Below are positions 16,336 through 34,700 of a stretch of DNA of 64,000 bases, in pieces. Position numbers and translations under genes: made by a program. The notes under the pieces were generated by a model. The model was not told where the DNA came from and ran no database searches. It was given only the letters and a program-made list of their open reading frames with translations. Positions within the stretch are counted from its first letter, which is position 1, and each line of letters opens with the position of its first letter. The stretch spans positions 9,464,511-9,528,510 of the forward strand of contig NC_080723.1 in assembly GCF_019097595.1 (NCBI RefSeq), in the 5' to 3' direction. Origin of the DNA: Hemibagrus wyckioides (lineage: Eukaryota; Chordata; Actinopteri; Siluriformes; Bagridae).

Positions 16336-19300
16336 TACACCACTCTACACTATACTCCACTCTATAGTATACACCACTCTACAGTATACACCACTCTACA
16401 CTATACTCCACTCTATAGTATACACCACTCTACACTATACTCCACTCTACACTATACACCACTCTACAGTATACACCACTCTACACTATACTCCACTCTA
16501 TAGTATACACCACTCTACACTATAGTCCACTCTACAGTATACACCACTCTACATTATTCTCCACTCTATAGTATACACCACTCTACACTATAGTCCACTC
16601 TATAGTATACACCACTCTACTCTATAGTCCACTCTACAGTATACACCACTCTACATTATACTCCACTCTACACTATACTCCACTCTACAGTATACACCAC
16701 TCTACACTATACACCACTCTACAGTATACACCACTCTACACTATACTCCACTCTAAAGTATACACCACTCTACACTATAGTCCACTCTACAGTATATACC
16801 ACTCTACACTATACACCACTCTACACTATACACCACTCTACACTATACTCCACTCTACACTATACACCCCTCTACTCTATAGACCACTCTACATTATACA
16901 CCACTCTACACTATACTCCACTCTACACTATACACCACTCTACACTATACACCACTCTACATTATACACCACTCTACACTATACACCACTCTACATTATA
17001 CTCCACTCTACATTATACACCGCTCTACATTATACACCACTCTACATTATACACCACTCTACATTATACACCAGTCTACACTACACACCACTCTACAGTA
17101 TACACCACTCAACAGTATACACCACTCTACATTATACACCACTCTACATTATACACCAGTCTACACTATACACCACTCTACATTATACTCCACTCTACAC
17201 TATACACCACTCTACAGTATACACCACTCTACACTATAGTCCACTCTACAGTATACACCACTCTACAGTATACACCACTCTACACTATACTCCACTCTAC
17301 AGTATACACCACTCTACATTATACACCACTCTACATTATACACCACTCTACATTATACACCACTCTACAGTATACACCACTCTACATTATACACCACTCT
17401 ACATTATACACCAGTCTACAGTATACACCACTCTACATTATACACCAGTCTACATTATACACCACTCTACAGTATACACCACTCTACATTATACACCACT
17501 CTACATTATACACCAGTCTACACTTTACACCACTCTACACTATACACCACTCTACATTATACACCACTCTACAGTATACACCACTCTACATTATACACCA
17601 CTCTACAGTATACACCACTCTACATTATACACCACTCTACATTATACACCAGTCTACACTATACACCACTCTACATTATACACCACTCTACAGTATACAC
17701 CACTCTACATTATACACGAGTCTACACTATACACCACTCTACATTATACTCCACTCTACACTATTCACCACTCTACAGTATACACCACTCTACACTATAC
17801 TCCACTCTATAGTATACACCACTCTACAGTATACACCACTCTACACTATACTCCACTCTATAGTATACACCACTCTACACTATACTCCACTCTACACTAT
17901 ACACCACTCTACAGTATACACCACTCTACACTATACTCCACTCTATAGTATACACCACTCTACACTATAGTCCACTCTACAGTATACACCACTCTACATT
18001 ATTCTCCACTCTATAGTATACACCACTCTACACTATAGTCCACTCTATAGTATACACCACTCTACTCTATAGTCCACTCTACAGTATACACCACTCTACA
18101 TTATACTCCACTCTACAGTATAGTCCACTCTACAGTATAGTCCACTCTACAGTATAGACCACTCTACACTATACTCCACTCTACAGTATACACCACTCTA
18201 CACTATACACCACTCTACAGTATACACCACTCTACACTATACTCCACTCTAAAGTATACACCACTCTACACTATAGTCCACTCTACAGTATATACCACTC
18301 TACACTATACACCACTCTACACTATACACCACTCTACACTATACTCCACTCTACACTATACACCCCTCTACTCTATAGACCACTCTACATTATACACCAC
18401 TCTACACTATACTCCACTCTACACTATACACCACTCTACACTATACACCACTCTACATTATACACCACTCTACACTATACACCACTCTACATTATACTCC
18501 ACTCTACATTATACACCGCTCTACATTATACACCACTCTACATTATACACCACTCTACATTATACACCAGTCTACACTATATACCACTCTACAGTATACA
18601 CCACTCTACAGTATACACCACTCTACATTATACACCACTCTACATTATACACCAGTCTACACTATACACCACTCTACATTATACACCACTCTACATTATA
18701 CACCACTCTACAGTATACACCACTCTACATTATACACCACTCTACATTATACACCACTCTACAGTATACACCACTCTACATTATACACCACTCTACATTA
18801 TACACCACTCTACATTATACACCAGTCTACACTATACACCACTCTACATTATACACCACTCTACATTATACACCACTCTACAGTATACACCACTCTACAT
18901 TATACACCACTCTACAGTATACACCACTCTACATTATACACCACTCTACATTATACACCAGTCTCCACTATACACCACTCTACATTATACACCACTCTAC
19001 ATTATACTCCACTCTACACTATACACCACTATACAGTATACACCACTCTACACTATACTCCACTCTATAGTATACACCACTCTACATTATTCTCCACTCT
19101 ACACTATACACCACTCTACACTATACTCCACTCTATAGTATACACCACTCTACACTATAGTCCACTCTACAGTATACACCACTCTACATTATTCTCCACT
19201 CTATAGTATACACCATTCTACACTATAGTCCACTCTATAGTATACACCACTCTACACTATAGTCCACTCTACAGTATACACCACTCTACATTATACTCCA

Positions 19301-22300
19301 CTCTACACTATAATCCACTCTACAGTATAGTCCACTCTACAGTATAGACCACTCTACACTATACTCCACTCTACAGTATACACCACTCTACACTATACAC
19401 CACTCTACAGTATACACCACTCTACATTATACACCACTCTACATTATACACCAGTCTACACTATACACCACTCTACAGTATACACCACTCTACAGTATAC
19501 ACCACTCTACATTATACACCACTCTACATTATACACCACTCTACAGTATACACCACTCTACATTATACACCACTCTACATTATACTCCACTCTACACCAT
19601 ACACCACTCTGCAGGATACACCACTCTACACTATACTCCACTCTATATTATACACCACTCTACAGTATACACCACTCTACACTATACTCCACTCTATAGT
19701 ATACACCACTCTACACTATACTCCACTCTACACTATACACCACTCTACAATATACTCCACTCTATAGTATACACCACTCTACACTATAGTCCACTCTACA
19801 GTATACACCACTCTACATTATTCTCCACTCTATAGTATACACCATTCTACACTATAGTCCACTCTATAGTATACACCACTCTACACTATAGTCCACTCTA
19901 CAGTATACACCACTCTACATTATACTCCACTCTACACTATAATCCACTCTACAGTATAGTCCACTCTACAGTATAGACCACTCTACACTATACTCCACTC
20001 TACAGTATACACCACTCTACACTATACACCACTCTACAGTATACACCACTCTACACTATACTCCACTCTAAAGTATACACCAGTCTACACTATACACCAC
20101 TCTACAGTATACACCACTCTACAGTATACACCACTCTACAGTATACACCACTCTACATTATACACCACTCTACATTATACACCAGTCTCCACTATACACC
20201 ACTCTACATTATACACCACTCTACATTATACACCACTCTACATTATACTCCACTCTACACTATACACCACTCTACAGTATACACCACTCTACACTATACT
20301 CCACTCTATAGTATACACCACTCTACAGTATACACCACTCTACACTATACTCCACTCTATAGTATACACCACTCTACACTATACTCCACTCTACACTATA
20401 CACCACTCTACACTATACTCCACTCTATAGTATACACCACTCTACACTATAGTCCACTCTACAGTATACACCACTCTACATTATTCTCCACTCTATAGTA
20501 TACACCATTCTACACTATAGTCCACTCTATAGTATACACCACTCTACACTATAGTCCACTCTACAGTATACACCACTCTACATTATACTCAACTCTACAC
20601 TATAATCCACTCTACAGTATAGTCCACTCTACAGTATAGACCACTCTACACTATTCTCCACTCTACAGTATACACCACTCTACACTATACTCCACTCTAC
20701 AGTATACACCACTCTACACTATACTCCACTCTAAAGTATACACCACTCTACACTATAGTCCACTCTACAGTATACACCACTCTACACTATACTCCACTCT
20801 ACAGTATACACCACTCTACATTATACACCACTCTACACTATACTCCACTCTACACTATACACCACTCTACATTATACACCACTCTACACTATACACCACT
20901 CTACACTATACTCCACTCTACACTATACACCACTCTACACTATACACCTCTCTACATTATACAACACTCTACATTATACACCACTCTACACTATACACCA
21001 CTCTACACTATACTTCACTCTACACTATACACCACTCTACACTATACACCACTCTACATTATACACCACTCTACACTATACACCACTCTACATTATACTC
21101 CACTCTACACTACACCACTGTACACTATACTCCACTCTGCACTATCCGCCACTCTACAGTATACACCACTCTACACTATACTCCACTCTATAGTATACAC
21201 CACTCTACACTATACTCCACTCTACACTATACACCACTCTACACTATACTCCACTCTATAGTATACACCACTCTACACTATAGTCCACTCTACAGTATAC
21301 ACCACTCTACATTATTCTCCACTCTATAGTATACACCATTCTACACTATAGTCCACTCTACAGTATACACCACTCTACACTATAGTCCACTCTACAGTAT
21401 ACACCACTCTACATTATACTCCACTCTACACTATAATCCACTCTACAGTATAGTCCACTCTACAGTATAGACCACTCTACACTATACTCCACTCTCCAGT
21501 ATACACCACTCTACACTATACACCACTCTACAGTATACACCACTCTACATTATACACCACTCTACATTATACACCAGTCTACACTATACACCACTCTACA
21601 GTATACACCACTCTACATTATACACCACTCTACATTATACACCACTCTACACTATACACCACTCTACATTATACACCACTCTACATTATACACCACTCTA
21701 CAGTATACACCACTCTACATTATACACCAGTCTACATTATACACCACTCTACAGTATACACCACTCTACATTATACACCACTCTACATTATACACCACTC
21801 TACATTATACACCAGTCTACACTATACACCACTCTACATTATTCACCACTCTACATTATACACCTCTCTACATTATACACCACTCTACAGTATACACCAC
21901 TCTACATTATACACCACTCCACAGTATACACCACTCTACATTATACACCACTCTACATTATACACCAGTCTCCACTATACACCACTCTACATTATACACC
22001 ACTCTACATTATACACCACTCTACACTATACTCCACTCTATAGTATACACCACTCTACAGTATACACCACTCTACACTATACTCCACTCTATAGTATACA
22101 CCACTCTACACTATACTCCACTCTACACTATACACCACTCTACACTATACTCCACTCTATAGTATACACCACTCTACCCTATAGTCCACTCTATAGTATA
22201 CACCACTCTACATTATTCTCCACTCTATAGTATACACCATTCTACACTATAGTCCACTCTATAGTATACACCACTCTACACTATAGTCCACTCTACAGTA

Positions 22301-25300
22301 TACACCACTCTACATTATACTCCACTCTACACTATAATCCACTCTACAGTATAGTCCACTCTACAGTATAGACCACTCTACACTATACTCCACTCTACAG
22401 TATACACCACTCTACACTATACACCACTCTACAGTATACACCACTCTACACTATACTCCACTCTAAAGTATACACCACTCTACACTATAGTCCACTCTAC
22501 AGTATACACCACTCTACACTATACTCCACTCTACAGTATACACCACTCTACATTATACACCACTCTACACTATACTCCACTCTACACTATACACCACTCT
22601 ACATTATACACCACTCTACACTATACACCACTCTACACTATACTCCACTCTACACTATACACCACTCTACACTATACACCACTCTACATTATACACCACT
22701 CTACACTATACACCACTCTACACTATACACCACTCTACACTATACACCACTCTACACTATACACCACTCTACATTATACACCACTCTACACTATACACCA
22801 CTCTACACTATACTCCACTCTACACTATACTCCACTCTACACTATACACCACTCTACATTATACACCACTCTACACTATACACCACTCTACACTATACTC
22901 CACTCTACACTATACACCACTCTACACTATACACCTCTCTACATTATACACCACTCTACACTATACACCACTCTACACTATACTCCACTCTACACTATAC
23001 ACCACTCTACACTATACACCACTCTACATTATACACCACTCTACACTATACACCACTCTACATTATACTCCACTCTACACTACACCACTGTACACTATAC
23101 TCCACTCTACACTATACGCCACTCTACAGTATACACCACTCTACACTATACTCCACTCTACATTATACAACACTCTACAGTATATACCACTCTACACTAT
23201 ACACCACTCTACAATTTACAGTATACAACACTCTACACTATACACCACAATACACTCTACTGTATACACCACTCTACATTATACACCACTTTACACATCA
23301 CACCACTCTACACTATACTCCACTCTACAGTATACACCACTCTATACTATACACCACTCTACACTATACACCACTCTACACTTTACAGTATACACCACTC
23401 TACACATTACACCACTCTACACTATACACCACTCTACACATTATAGCACTCTACACTATACACCACTCTACACTTTACAGTATACAACACTCTACACTAT
23501 ACACCACTCTACACTGTACACCACTCTACACATTATAGCACTCTTCACTATACACCACTCTACAGTATACAACACACTACACTATACAGCACTCTACACT
23601 ATACACCACTCTACACTTTACAGTATATATCACTATACACCACTCTACACATTACATCACTCTACACTATACACCACTCTACACTATACGCCACTCTACA
23701 GTATACACCACTCTACACTATACACCACTCTGTATTATACACCACTTTACACATTACACCACTCTACACTATACTCCACTCTACAGTATACACCACTCTA
23801 CACTATATACCACTCTACACATTACACCACTCTGCACTATACACCACTCTACACTATACGCCACTCTACAGTATACACCACTCTACAGTATACACCACTC
23901 TACACTATACACCACTCTACACATTACACCACTCTACACTATACACCACTCTACACTATACGCCACTCTACAGTATACACCACTCTACACTATACACCAC
24001 TCTACATTATACACCACTCTAAACTTTACACCATTCTACATTATACTCCACCCTACTCTATGCACCACTCTACACTATACACCACTCTACACTTTACAGT
24101 ATACACCACTCTACACATTCCACCACTCTACACTATACTCCACTCTACAGTATACACCACTCTACACTATACTCCACTCTATAGTATACACCACTCTACA
24201 GTATACACCACTCTACAGTATACTCCACTCTACACTATACACCACTCTACAGTATACACCACTCTACACTATACTCCACTCTATAGTATACACCACTCTA
24301 CACTATAGTCCACTCTACAGTATACACCACTCTACAGTATACACCACTCTACACTATACTCCACTCTAGAGTATACACCACTCTACACTATAGTCCACTC
24401 TACAGTATACACCACTCTACACTTTACAGTATATACCACTCTACACTATACACCACTCTACACATTACATCACTCTACACTATACACCACTCTACACATT
24501 ACAGTATACACCACTCTACACTATACACCACTCTACACATTACACCACTCTACACTATACGCCACTCTACACTATACACCACTCTACATTATACACCACT
24601 CTACATTATACACCACTCTACATTATACACCACTCTACAGTATACACCACTCTACATTATACACCAGTCTACATTATACACCAGTCTTCAGTATACACCA
24701 CTCTACATTATACACCACTCTACACTATACACCACTCTACATTATACACCAGTCTACATTATACACCAGTCTACAGTATACACCACTCTACATTATACAC
24801 CACTCTACACTATACACCACTCTACATTATACACCACTCTACATTATACACCACTCTACAGTATACACCACTCTACATTATACACCACTCTACAGTATAC
24901 ACCACTCAACCTTATACACCACTCTACATTATACACCACTCTACATTATACACCAGTCTACACTATACACCACTCTACATTATACTCCACTCTACACTAT
25001 ACACCACTCTACAGTATACACCACTCTACACTATACTCCACTCTATAGTATACACCACTCTACACTATACACCACTCTGCACTATACTCCACTCTATAGT
25101 ATACACCACTCTACACTATACTCCACTCTACACTATACACCACTCTACAGTATACACCACTCTACACTATACTCCACTCTATAGTATACACCACTCTACA
25201 CTATAGTCCACTCTACAGTATACACCACTCTACATTATTCTCCACTCTATAGTATACACCACTCTACACTATAGTCCACTCTATAGTATACACCACTCTA

Positions 25301-26811
25301 CACTATAGTCCACTCTACAGTATACACCACTCTACATTATACTCCACTCTACACTATAATCCACTCTACAGTATAGACCACTCTACACTATACTCCACTC
25401 TACAGTATACACCACTCTACATTATACACCACTCTACACTATACTCCACTCTACAGTATACACCACTCTACACTATACACCACTCTACACTATACACCAC
25501 TCTACACTATACACCACTCTACAGTATACACCACTCTACACTATACACCACTCTACAGTATACACCACTCTACACTATACACCACTCTACACTATACACC
25601 ACTCTACATTATACACCACTCTACACTATACACCACTCTACACTATACACCACTCTACATTATACACCACTCTACACTATACACCACTCTACACTATACA
25701 CCACTCTACACTATACTCCACTCTACACTATACACCACTCTACATTATACACCACTCTACATTATACACCACTCTACACTATACTCCACTCTACAGTATA
25801 CACCACTCTACACATTATAGCACTCTACACTATACACCACTCTACACTATACTCCACTCTACAGTATACACCACTCTACATTATACACCACTCTACATTA
25901 TACACCAGTCTACACTATACACCACTCTACATTATACTCCACTCTACATTATACACCACTCTACAGTATACACCACTCTACATTATACACCACTCTACAT
26001 TATACACCACTCTACAGTATACACCACTCTACATTATACACCACTCTACACTATACACCACTCTACAGTATACACCACTCTACACTATACTCCACTCTAA
26101 AGTATACACCACTCTACACTATAGTCCACTCTACAGTATACACCACTCTACACTATACTCCACTCTACCGTATACACCACTCTACACTATACTCCACTCT
26201 ACACTATACACCACTCTACAGTATACACCACTCTACACTATACTCCACTCTAAAGTATACACCACTCTACACTATAGTCCACTCTACAGTATACACCACT
26301 CTACACTATACTCCACTCTACAGTATACACCACTCTACATTATACACCATTCTACACTATACTCCACTCTACACTATACACCACTCTACATTATACACCA
26401 CTCTACACTATACACCACTCTACACTATACACAACTCTACACTATACTCCACTCTACACTATACACCACTCTACAGTATACTTCACTCTACACTATACAC
26501 CACTCTACATTATACACCACTCTACACTATACACCACTCTACATTATACTCCACTCTACACTACACCACTGTACACTATACTCCACTCTACACTATACGC
26601 CACTCTATACTATACACCACTCTACATTCTATACCACTCTACACTATACACCACTCTATACTATACACCACTCTACACTATACTCCACTCTACATTATAC
26701 AACACTCTACAGTATATACCACTCTACACTATACACCACTCTACACTTTACAGTATACAACACTCTACACTATACACCACAATACACTCTACTGTATACA
26801 CCACTCTACAT

Positions 26812-29130
26812 TATACACCACTTTACACATCACACCACTCTACACTATACTCCACTCTACAGTATACACCACTCTATACTATACACCACTCTACACTATA
26901 CACCACTCTACACTTTACAGTATTCAACACTCTACACTATACACCACTCTACACATTATAGCACTCTACACTATACACCACTCTACAGTATACAGCACAC
27001 TACACTATACAGCACTCTACACTATACACCACTCTACACTTTACAGTATATACCACTATACACCACTCTACACATTACATCACTCTACACTATACACCAC
27101 TCTACACTTTACAGTATATACCACTCTACACTATACACCACTCTACACATTACATCACTCTACACTATACACCACTCTACAGTATACACCACTCTACACT
27201 ATACACCACTCTGTATTATACACCACTTTACACATTACACCACTCTACACTATACTCCACTCTACAGTATACACCACTCTACACTATATACCACTCTACA
27301 CATTACACCACTCTACACTATACACCACTCTACACTATATGCCACTCTACAGTATACACCACTCTACACTATACACCACTCTACATATTACACCACTCTA
27401 CACTATACACCACTCTACACTATACGCCACTCTACAGTATACACCACTCTACACTATACACCACTCTACATTATACACCACTCTACACTTTACAGTATAC
27501 ACCACTCTACACATTACACCACTCTATACTATACACCTCTCTACACATTATAGCACTCTACACTATACACCACTCTACACTTTACAGTATACAACACTCT
27601 ACACTATACACCACTCTACACATTATAGCACTCTACACTATACACCACTCCACAGTATACAGCACACTACACTATACAGCACTCTACACTATAACCACTC
27701 TACACATTACATCACTCTACACTATACACCACTCTACACATTACAGTATACACCACTCTACACTATACACCAGTCTACACTATACGCCACTCTACACTAT
27801 ACACCACTCTACACTATACACCACTCTACACATTACAGCACTCTACATTATACACCACTCTACACATTACACCATTCTACATTATACACCACTCTACAGT
27901 ATTCACCACTCTACACTCTACTCCACTCTACAGTATACACCACTCTACACTACAGTCCACTCTACATTATACACCACTCTACACTATACTCCACTCTACA
28001 GTATACACCATTCTACATTATACACCACTCTACACTATACTCCACTCTACACTATTAACCACTCTACATTATACACCACGCTACACTATACACCACTCTA
28101 CACTATACTCCACTCTACACTATACTCCACTCTATACTATACACCACTCTACATTATACACCACTCTACACTATACACCACTCTATACTATACACCACAC
28201 TACACTATACAACACTCTACAGTATACACCACTCTACACTATACACCACTCTACACTTTACAGTATACACCACTCTACACTATACACCACTCTACAGTAT
28301 ACACCACTCTACAGTGTACAGTATACACGACTCTACATTATACACTACTCTACAGTGTACACCACTCTACACTATACACCACTCTACACTTTACAGTATA
28401 CACCACTCTACACTACACACCACTCTACACTATACAGTGTACACCACTCTACACTACACACCACTCTACACTATACAGTATACACCACTCTACAGTATAC
28501 ACCACTCTACAGTATACAGTATACACTACTCTACAGTATACACCACTCTACACTACACACCACTCTACACTCTACAGTATACACCACTCTACACTATACA
28601 GCACTCTACATTATACACCACTTTACACATCACACCACTCTACACTATACTCCACTCTACAGTATACACCACTCTATACTATACACCACTCTACACTATA
28701 CACCACTCTACACTTTACAGTATTCAACACTCTACACTATACACCACTCTACACATTATAGCACTCTACACTATACACCACTCTACAGTATACAGCACAC
28801 TACACTATACAGCACTCTACACTATACACCACTCTACACTTTACAGTATATACCACTATATACCACTCTACACATTACATCACTCTACACTATACACCAC
28901 TCTACACATTACAGTATACACCACTCTACACATTACACCACTCTACACTATACACCACTCTACACTATACGCCACTCTACAGTATACACCACTCTACACT
29001 ATACACCACTCTATATTATACACCACTTTACACATTACACCACTCTACACTATACTCCACTCTACAGTATACACCACTCTACACTATATACCACTCTACA
29101 CATTACACCACTCTACACTATACACCACTC
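26812..29130. repeat. Pair of satellite blocks 1,800 bp apart
   Basis: Sequence from about 26,812 to 27,060 recurs at 28,612-28,860 at an exact offset of 1,800, including the rare TTTACACATCACACC and ACAGTATTCAACAC variants. The next visible base difference is at 27,061 versus 28,861. After a diverged stretch of equal length (about 27,101-27,180 versus 28,901-28,980), similarity resumes to about 27,330 and 29,130. The second block sits next to the zone where the 24-base unit and the ACAGTGTACAG variant become frequent. Confidence 0.8.
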
Positions 29131-31752
29131 TACATTATACACCACTCTACACTATATACCACTCTACACATTACACCACTCTACACTATACACCACTCTA
29201 CACTATACGCCACTCTACACTATACACCACTCTACATTATACACCACTCTACACTTTACACCATTCTACATTATACTCCACTCTACACTATACACCACTC
29301 TACACTATACACCACTCTACACTTTACAGTATACACCACTCTACACATTACACCACTCTACACTATACACCACTCTACACATTATAGCACTCTACACTAT
29401 ACACCACTCTACACTTTACAGTATACAACACTCTACACTATGCACCACTCTACACGTTATAGCACTCTACACTATACACCACTCTACAGTATACAGCACA
29501 CTACACTATACAGCACTCTACACTATACACCACTCTACACTTTACAGTATATACCACTCTACACTATAACCACTCTACACATTACATCACTCTACACTAT
29601 ACACCACTCTACACATTACAGTATACACCACTCTACACTATACACCAGTCTACACTATACGCCACTCTACACTATACACCACTCTACACTATACACCACT
29701 CTACACATTACAGCACTCTACATTATACACCACTCTACAGTATACACCACTCTACACTCTACTCCACTCTACAGTATACACCACTCTACACTACAGTCCA
29801 CTCTACATTATACACCACTCTACACTATACTCCACTCTACAGTATACACCATTCTACATTATACACCACTCTACACTATACTCCACTCTACACTATTAAC
29901 CACTCTACATTATACACCACGCTACACTATACACCACTCTACACTATACTCCACTCTACACTATACACCACTCTATACTATACACCACTCTACATTCTAC
30001 ACCACTCTACACTATACACCACTCTATACTATACACCACACTACACTATACAACACACTACATTATACACCACTCTACAGTATACACCACTCTACACTAT
30101 ACACCACTCTACACTTTACAGTATACACCACTCTACACTATACACCACTCTACAGTATACACCACTCTTCAGTGTACAGTATACACGACTCTACATTATA
30201 CACTACTCTACAGTGTACACCAATCTACACTATACACCACTCTACACTTTACAGTATACACCACTCTACACTACACACCACTCTACACTATACAGTATAC
30301 ACCACTCTACACTACACACCACTCTACACTATACAGTATACACCACTCTACAGTATACAGTATACACCACTCTACAGTATACACTACTCTACAGTATACA
30401 CCACTCTACACTACACACCACTCTACACTCTACAGTATACACCACTCTACACTATACAGCACTCTACATTATACACCACTCTACACATTACACCACTCTA
30501 CACTATTCTCCACTCTACACTATACACCACTCTGCACTTCACAGTATACACCACTCTACATTATACACCACTCTACACATTACAGCACTCTACACTATAC
30601 ACCACTCTACACTTTACAGTATACACCACTCTACAGTATACACCACTCTACACATTACAGCACTATACACTATACACCACTCTACAGTATACACCACTCT
30701 ACACTATACACCACTCTATACTTTACAGTATACACCACTCTACAGTATACAGCACTCTACACTATACACCACTCTACAGTATACACCACTATACAAATTA
30801 TACCACTCTACACTATACACCACTCTACACTATACACCACTCTATACTATACACCACTCTACATTCTACACCACTCTACACTATACACCACTCTACACTA
30901 TACTCCACTCTACACTATACACCACTCTATATTATACACCACTGTACACTTTACAGTATACACCACTCTACAGTATACACCACTCTACAGTGTACAGTAT
31001 ACACCACTCTACATTATACACTACTCTACAGTGTACACCAATCTACACTATACACCACTCTACACTTTACAGTATACACCACTCTACACTACACACCACT
31101 CTACACTATACAGTATACACCACTCTACACTACACACCACTCTACACTATACAGTATACACCACTCTACAGTATACACCACTCTACAGTATACAGTATAC
31201 ACCACTCTACAGTATACACTACTCTACAGTATACACCACTCTACACTACACACCACTCTACACTCTACAGTATACACCACTCTACACTATACACCACTCT
31301 ACATTATACACCACTCTACACATTACACCACTCTACACTATACTCCACTCTACACTATACACCACTCTGCACTTCACAGTATACACCACTCTACATTATA
31401 CACCACTCTACACATTACAGCACTCTACACTATACACCACTCTACACTTTACAGTATACACCACTCTACAGTATACACCACTCTACACATTACAGCACTA
31501 TACACTATACACCACTCTACAGTATACACCACTCTACACATTACACCACTCTACACTATACACCACTCTATACTTTACAGTATACACCACTCTACAGTAT
31601 ACAGCACTCTACACTATACACCACTCTACAGTATACACCACTATACAAATTATACCACTCTACACTATACACCACTCTATACATTACACCACTCTACACT
31701 ATACACCACTCTACAGTATACACCACTCTACCCATTACACCACTCTACACAT

Positions 31753-31784
31753 TACAGTGTAGAGTAGATATATGCTATAACACT
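31753..31784. repeat. Short non-unit interruption of the array
   Basis: Between normal units lies a stretch reading CAGTGTAGAGTAGATATATG followed by CTATAACACTTTACAG. TGTAGAG is the reverse complement of the unit core CTCTACA, so this looks like a tiny inverted scrap of the repeat plus a few unrelated bases. It is one of very few breaks of register in about 35 kb. Confidence 0.6.
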
Positions 31785-34700
31785 TTACAGTATACACCAC
31801 TCTACACTATACACCAAACTACAGTATACACCACTCCACAGTATACACCACTCTACACTATACACCACTCTACAGTATACACCACTGTACACTCTATAGT
31901 ATACACCACTCTGCAGTATACACCACTCCACAGTATACACCACTCCACAGCATACACCACTCTACACACTATAGTATACATATACACATTACTCTACACT
32001 CTATAGTATATACCACTCTACACATTACACCACTCTACACTATACACCACTCTACACTCTATAGTATACACCACTCTACAGTATACACCACTCTACAATA
32101 TACACCACTCTACACTCTATAGTATACACCACTTTACAGTATACACCACTCCACAGTATACACCACTCTACACATTACACCACTCTACACTTTACAGTAT
32201 ACACCACTCTACACATTACACCACTCTACACTCCACAGTATACACCACTGTACACATTACAACACTCTACACTTTACAGTATACAACACTCTACACTATA
32301 CAACACTCTACACTATTCTCCACTCTACACTATACACCACTCTACACTATACACCACTCTACACTATACACCATTCTACATTATACACCACTCTACATTA
32401 TACACCACTCTACATTGTACACCACTCTACACTATACACCACTCTACATTATATACCACTCTACATTATACTCCACTCTACACTATACACTACTCTACAC
32501 TATACCCCACTCTACACTATACTCTCTACACTATTCACCACTCTACACTATACACCACTTTACATTATACACCACTCTACACTATACACCACTCTACATT
32601 ATACACCACTCTACACTATACACCACTCTACATTATAGACCACTCTACACTATACACCACTCTACATTATACACCACTCTACACTATACACCACTCTACA
32701 CTATACTCCACTCTACACTATACGCCACTCTACAGTATACGCCACTCTACACTATACTCCACTCTACAATATACACCACTCTACACTATACACCACTCTA
32801 CACTATACTCCACTCTACACTATACAGTATACACCACTCTACAGTATACACCACTCTACAGTATATAGTATACACCACTTTACATTATACACCACTCTAC
32901 AGTATACAGTATACACCACTCTACAGTATACACCACTCTACAGTGTACAGTATACACGACTCTTCAGTATACACCACTCTACACTTTACAGTATACACCA
33001 CTCTACACTATACACCACTCTACACTTTACAGTATACACCACTCTACAGTATACACCACTCTACAGTGTACAGTATACACGACTCTACAGTATACACTAC
33101 TCTACAGTGTACACCACTCTACACTATACACCACTCTTCACTTTACATTATACCCCACTCTACACTACACACCACTCTACACTATGCAGTATACACCACT
33201 CTACACTACACACCACTCTACACTATACAGTATACACCACTCTATAGTATACACCACTCTACAGTATACAGTATACACCACTCTACAGTATACACTACTC
33301 TACAGTATACACCACTCTACAGTGTACACCACTCTACACTATACACCACTCTACACTATACACCACTCTACAGTATACACCACTCTACACGATACACCAC
33401 TCTACACTATACTCCACTCTACACTATACACCACTCTTCACTCTACATTATTCACCACTCTACAGTATTCACCACTCTACACGATACACCACTCTACACT
33501 ATACACCACTCTACAGTATACACCACTCTACAGTGTACACCACTCTACACTATACACCACTCTACACTTTACAGTATACACCACTCTACACTATACACCA
33601 CTCTACACTTTACAGTATACACCACTCTACACTACACACCACTCTACACTATACAGTATACACCACTCTACAGTATACACCACTCTACACTACACACCAC
33701 TCTACACTATACAGTATACACCACTCTACAGTATACAGTATACACTACTCTACAGTATACACCACTCTACACTATACACCACTCTTCAGTGTACACCACT
33801 CTACACTATACACCACTCTACACTATACACCACTCTACACGATACACCACTCTACACTATACATCACTCTACACTATACACCACTCTACACTTTACAGTA
33901 TACATCACTCTACACATAACACCACTCTACAGTATACACCACTCTACACGTTACACTCTACTCTACACTATACTCCACTCTACACTCTACAGTATACACC
34001 ACTCTACACTATACACCACTCTACACGATACACCACTCTACACTATACACCACTCTACACTCTACAGTATACACCACTCTACACATAACACCACTCTACA
34101 GTATACAGTATACACCACTCTACACCACTCTACAGTATACACCTTTCTACACGATACACCACTCTACACTATACTCCACTCTACACTATACAGTATACAC
34201 CACTCTACAGTATACAGTATACACCACTTTACATTATCCACCACTCTACAGTATACAGTATACACCACTCTACAGTATACAGTATACACCACTCTACACC
34301 ACTCTACAGTATACACCTTTCTACACGATACACCACTCTACACTATACTCCACTCTACACTATACAGTATACACCACTCTACAGTATACAGTATACACCA
34401 CTTTACATTATACACCACTCTACAGTATACAGTATACACCACTCTACAGTATACACTACTCTACAGTATACACCACTCTACACTATACACCACTCTACAC
34501 TTTACAGTATACACCACTCTACACTACAGACCACTCTACAGTATACAGTATACACCACTCTACAGTATACACCACTCTACAGTATACAGTATACACCACT
34601 CTACAGTATACACTACTCTACAGTATACACCACTCTACAGTATACACCACTCTACAGTATACAGTATACACCACTCTACAGTATACAGTATACACCACTC

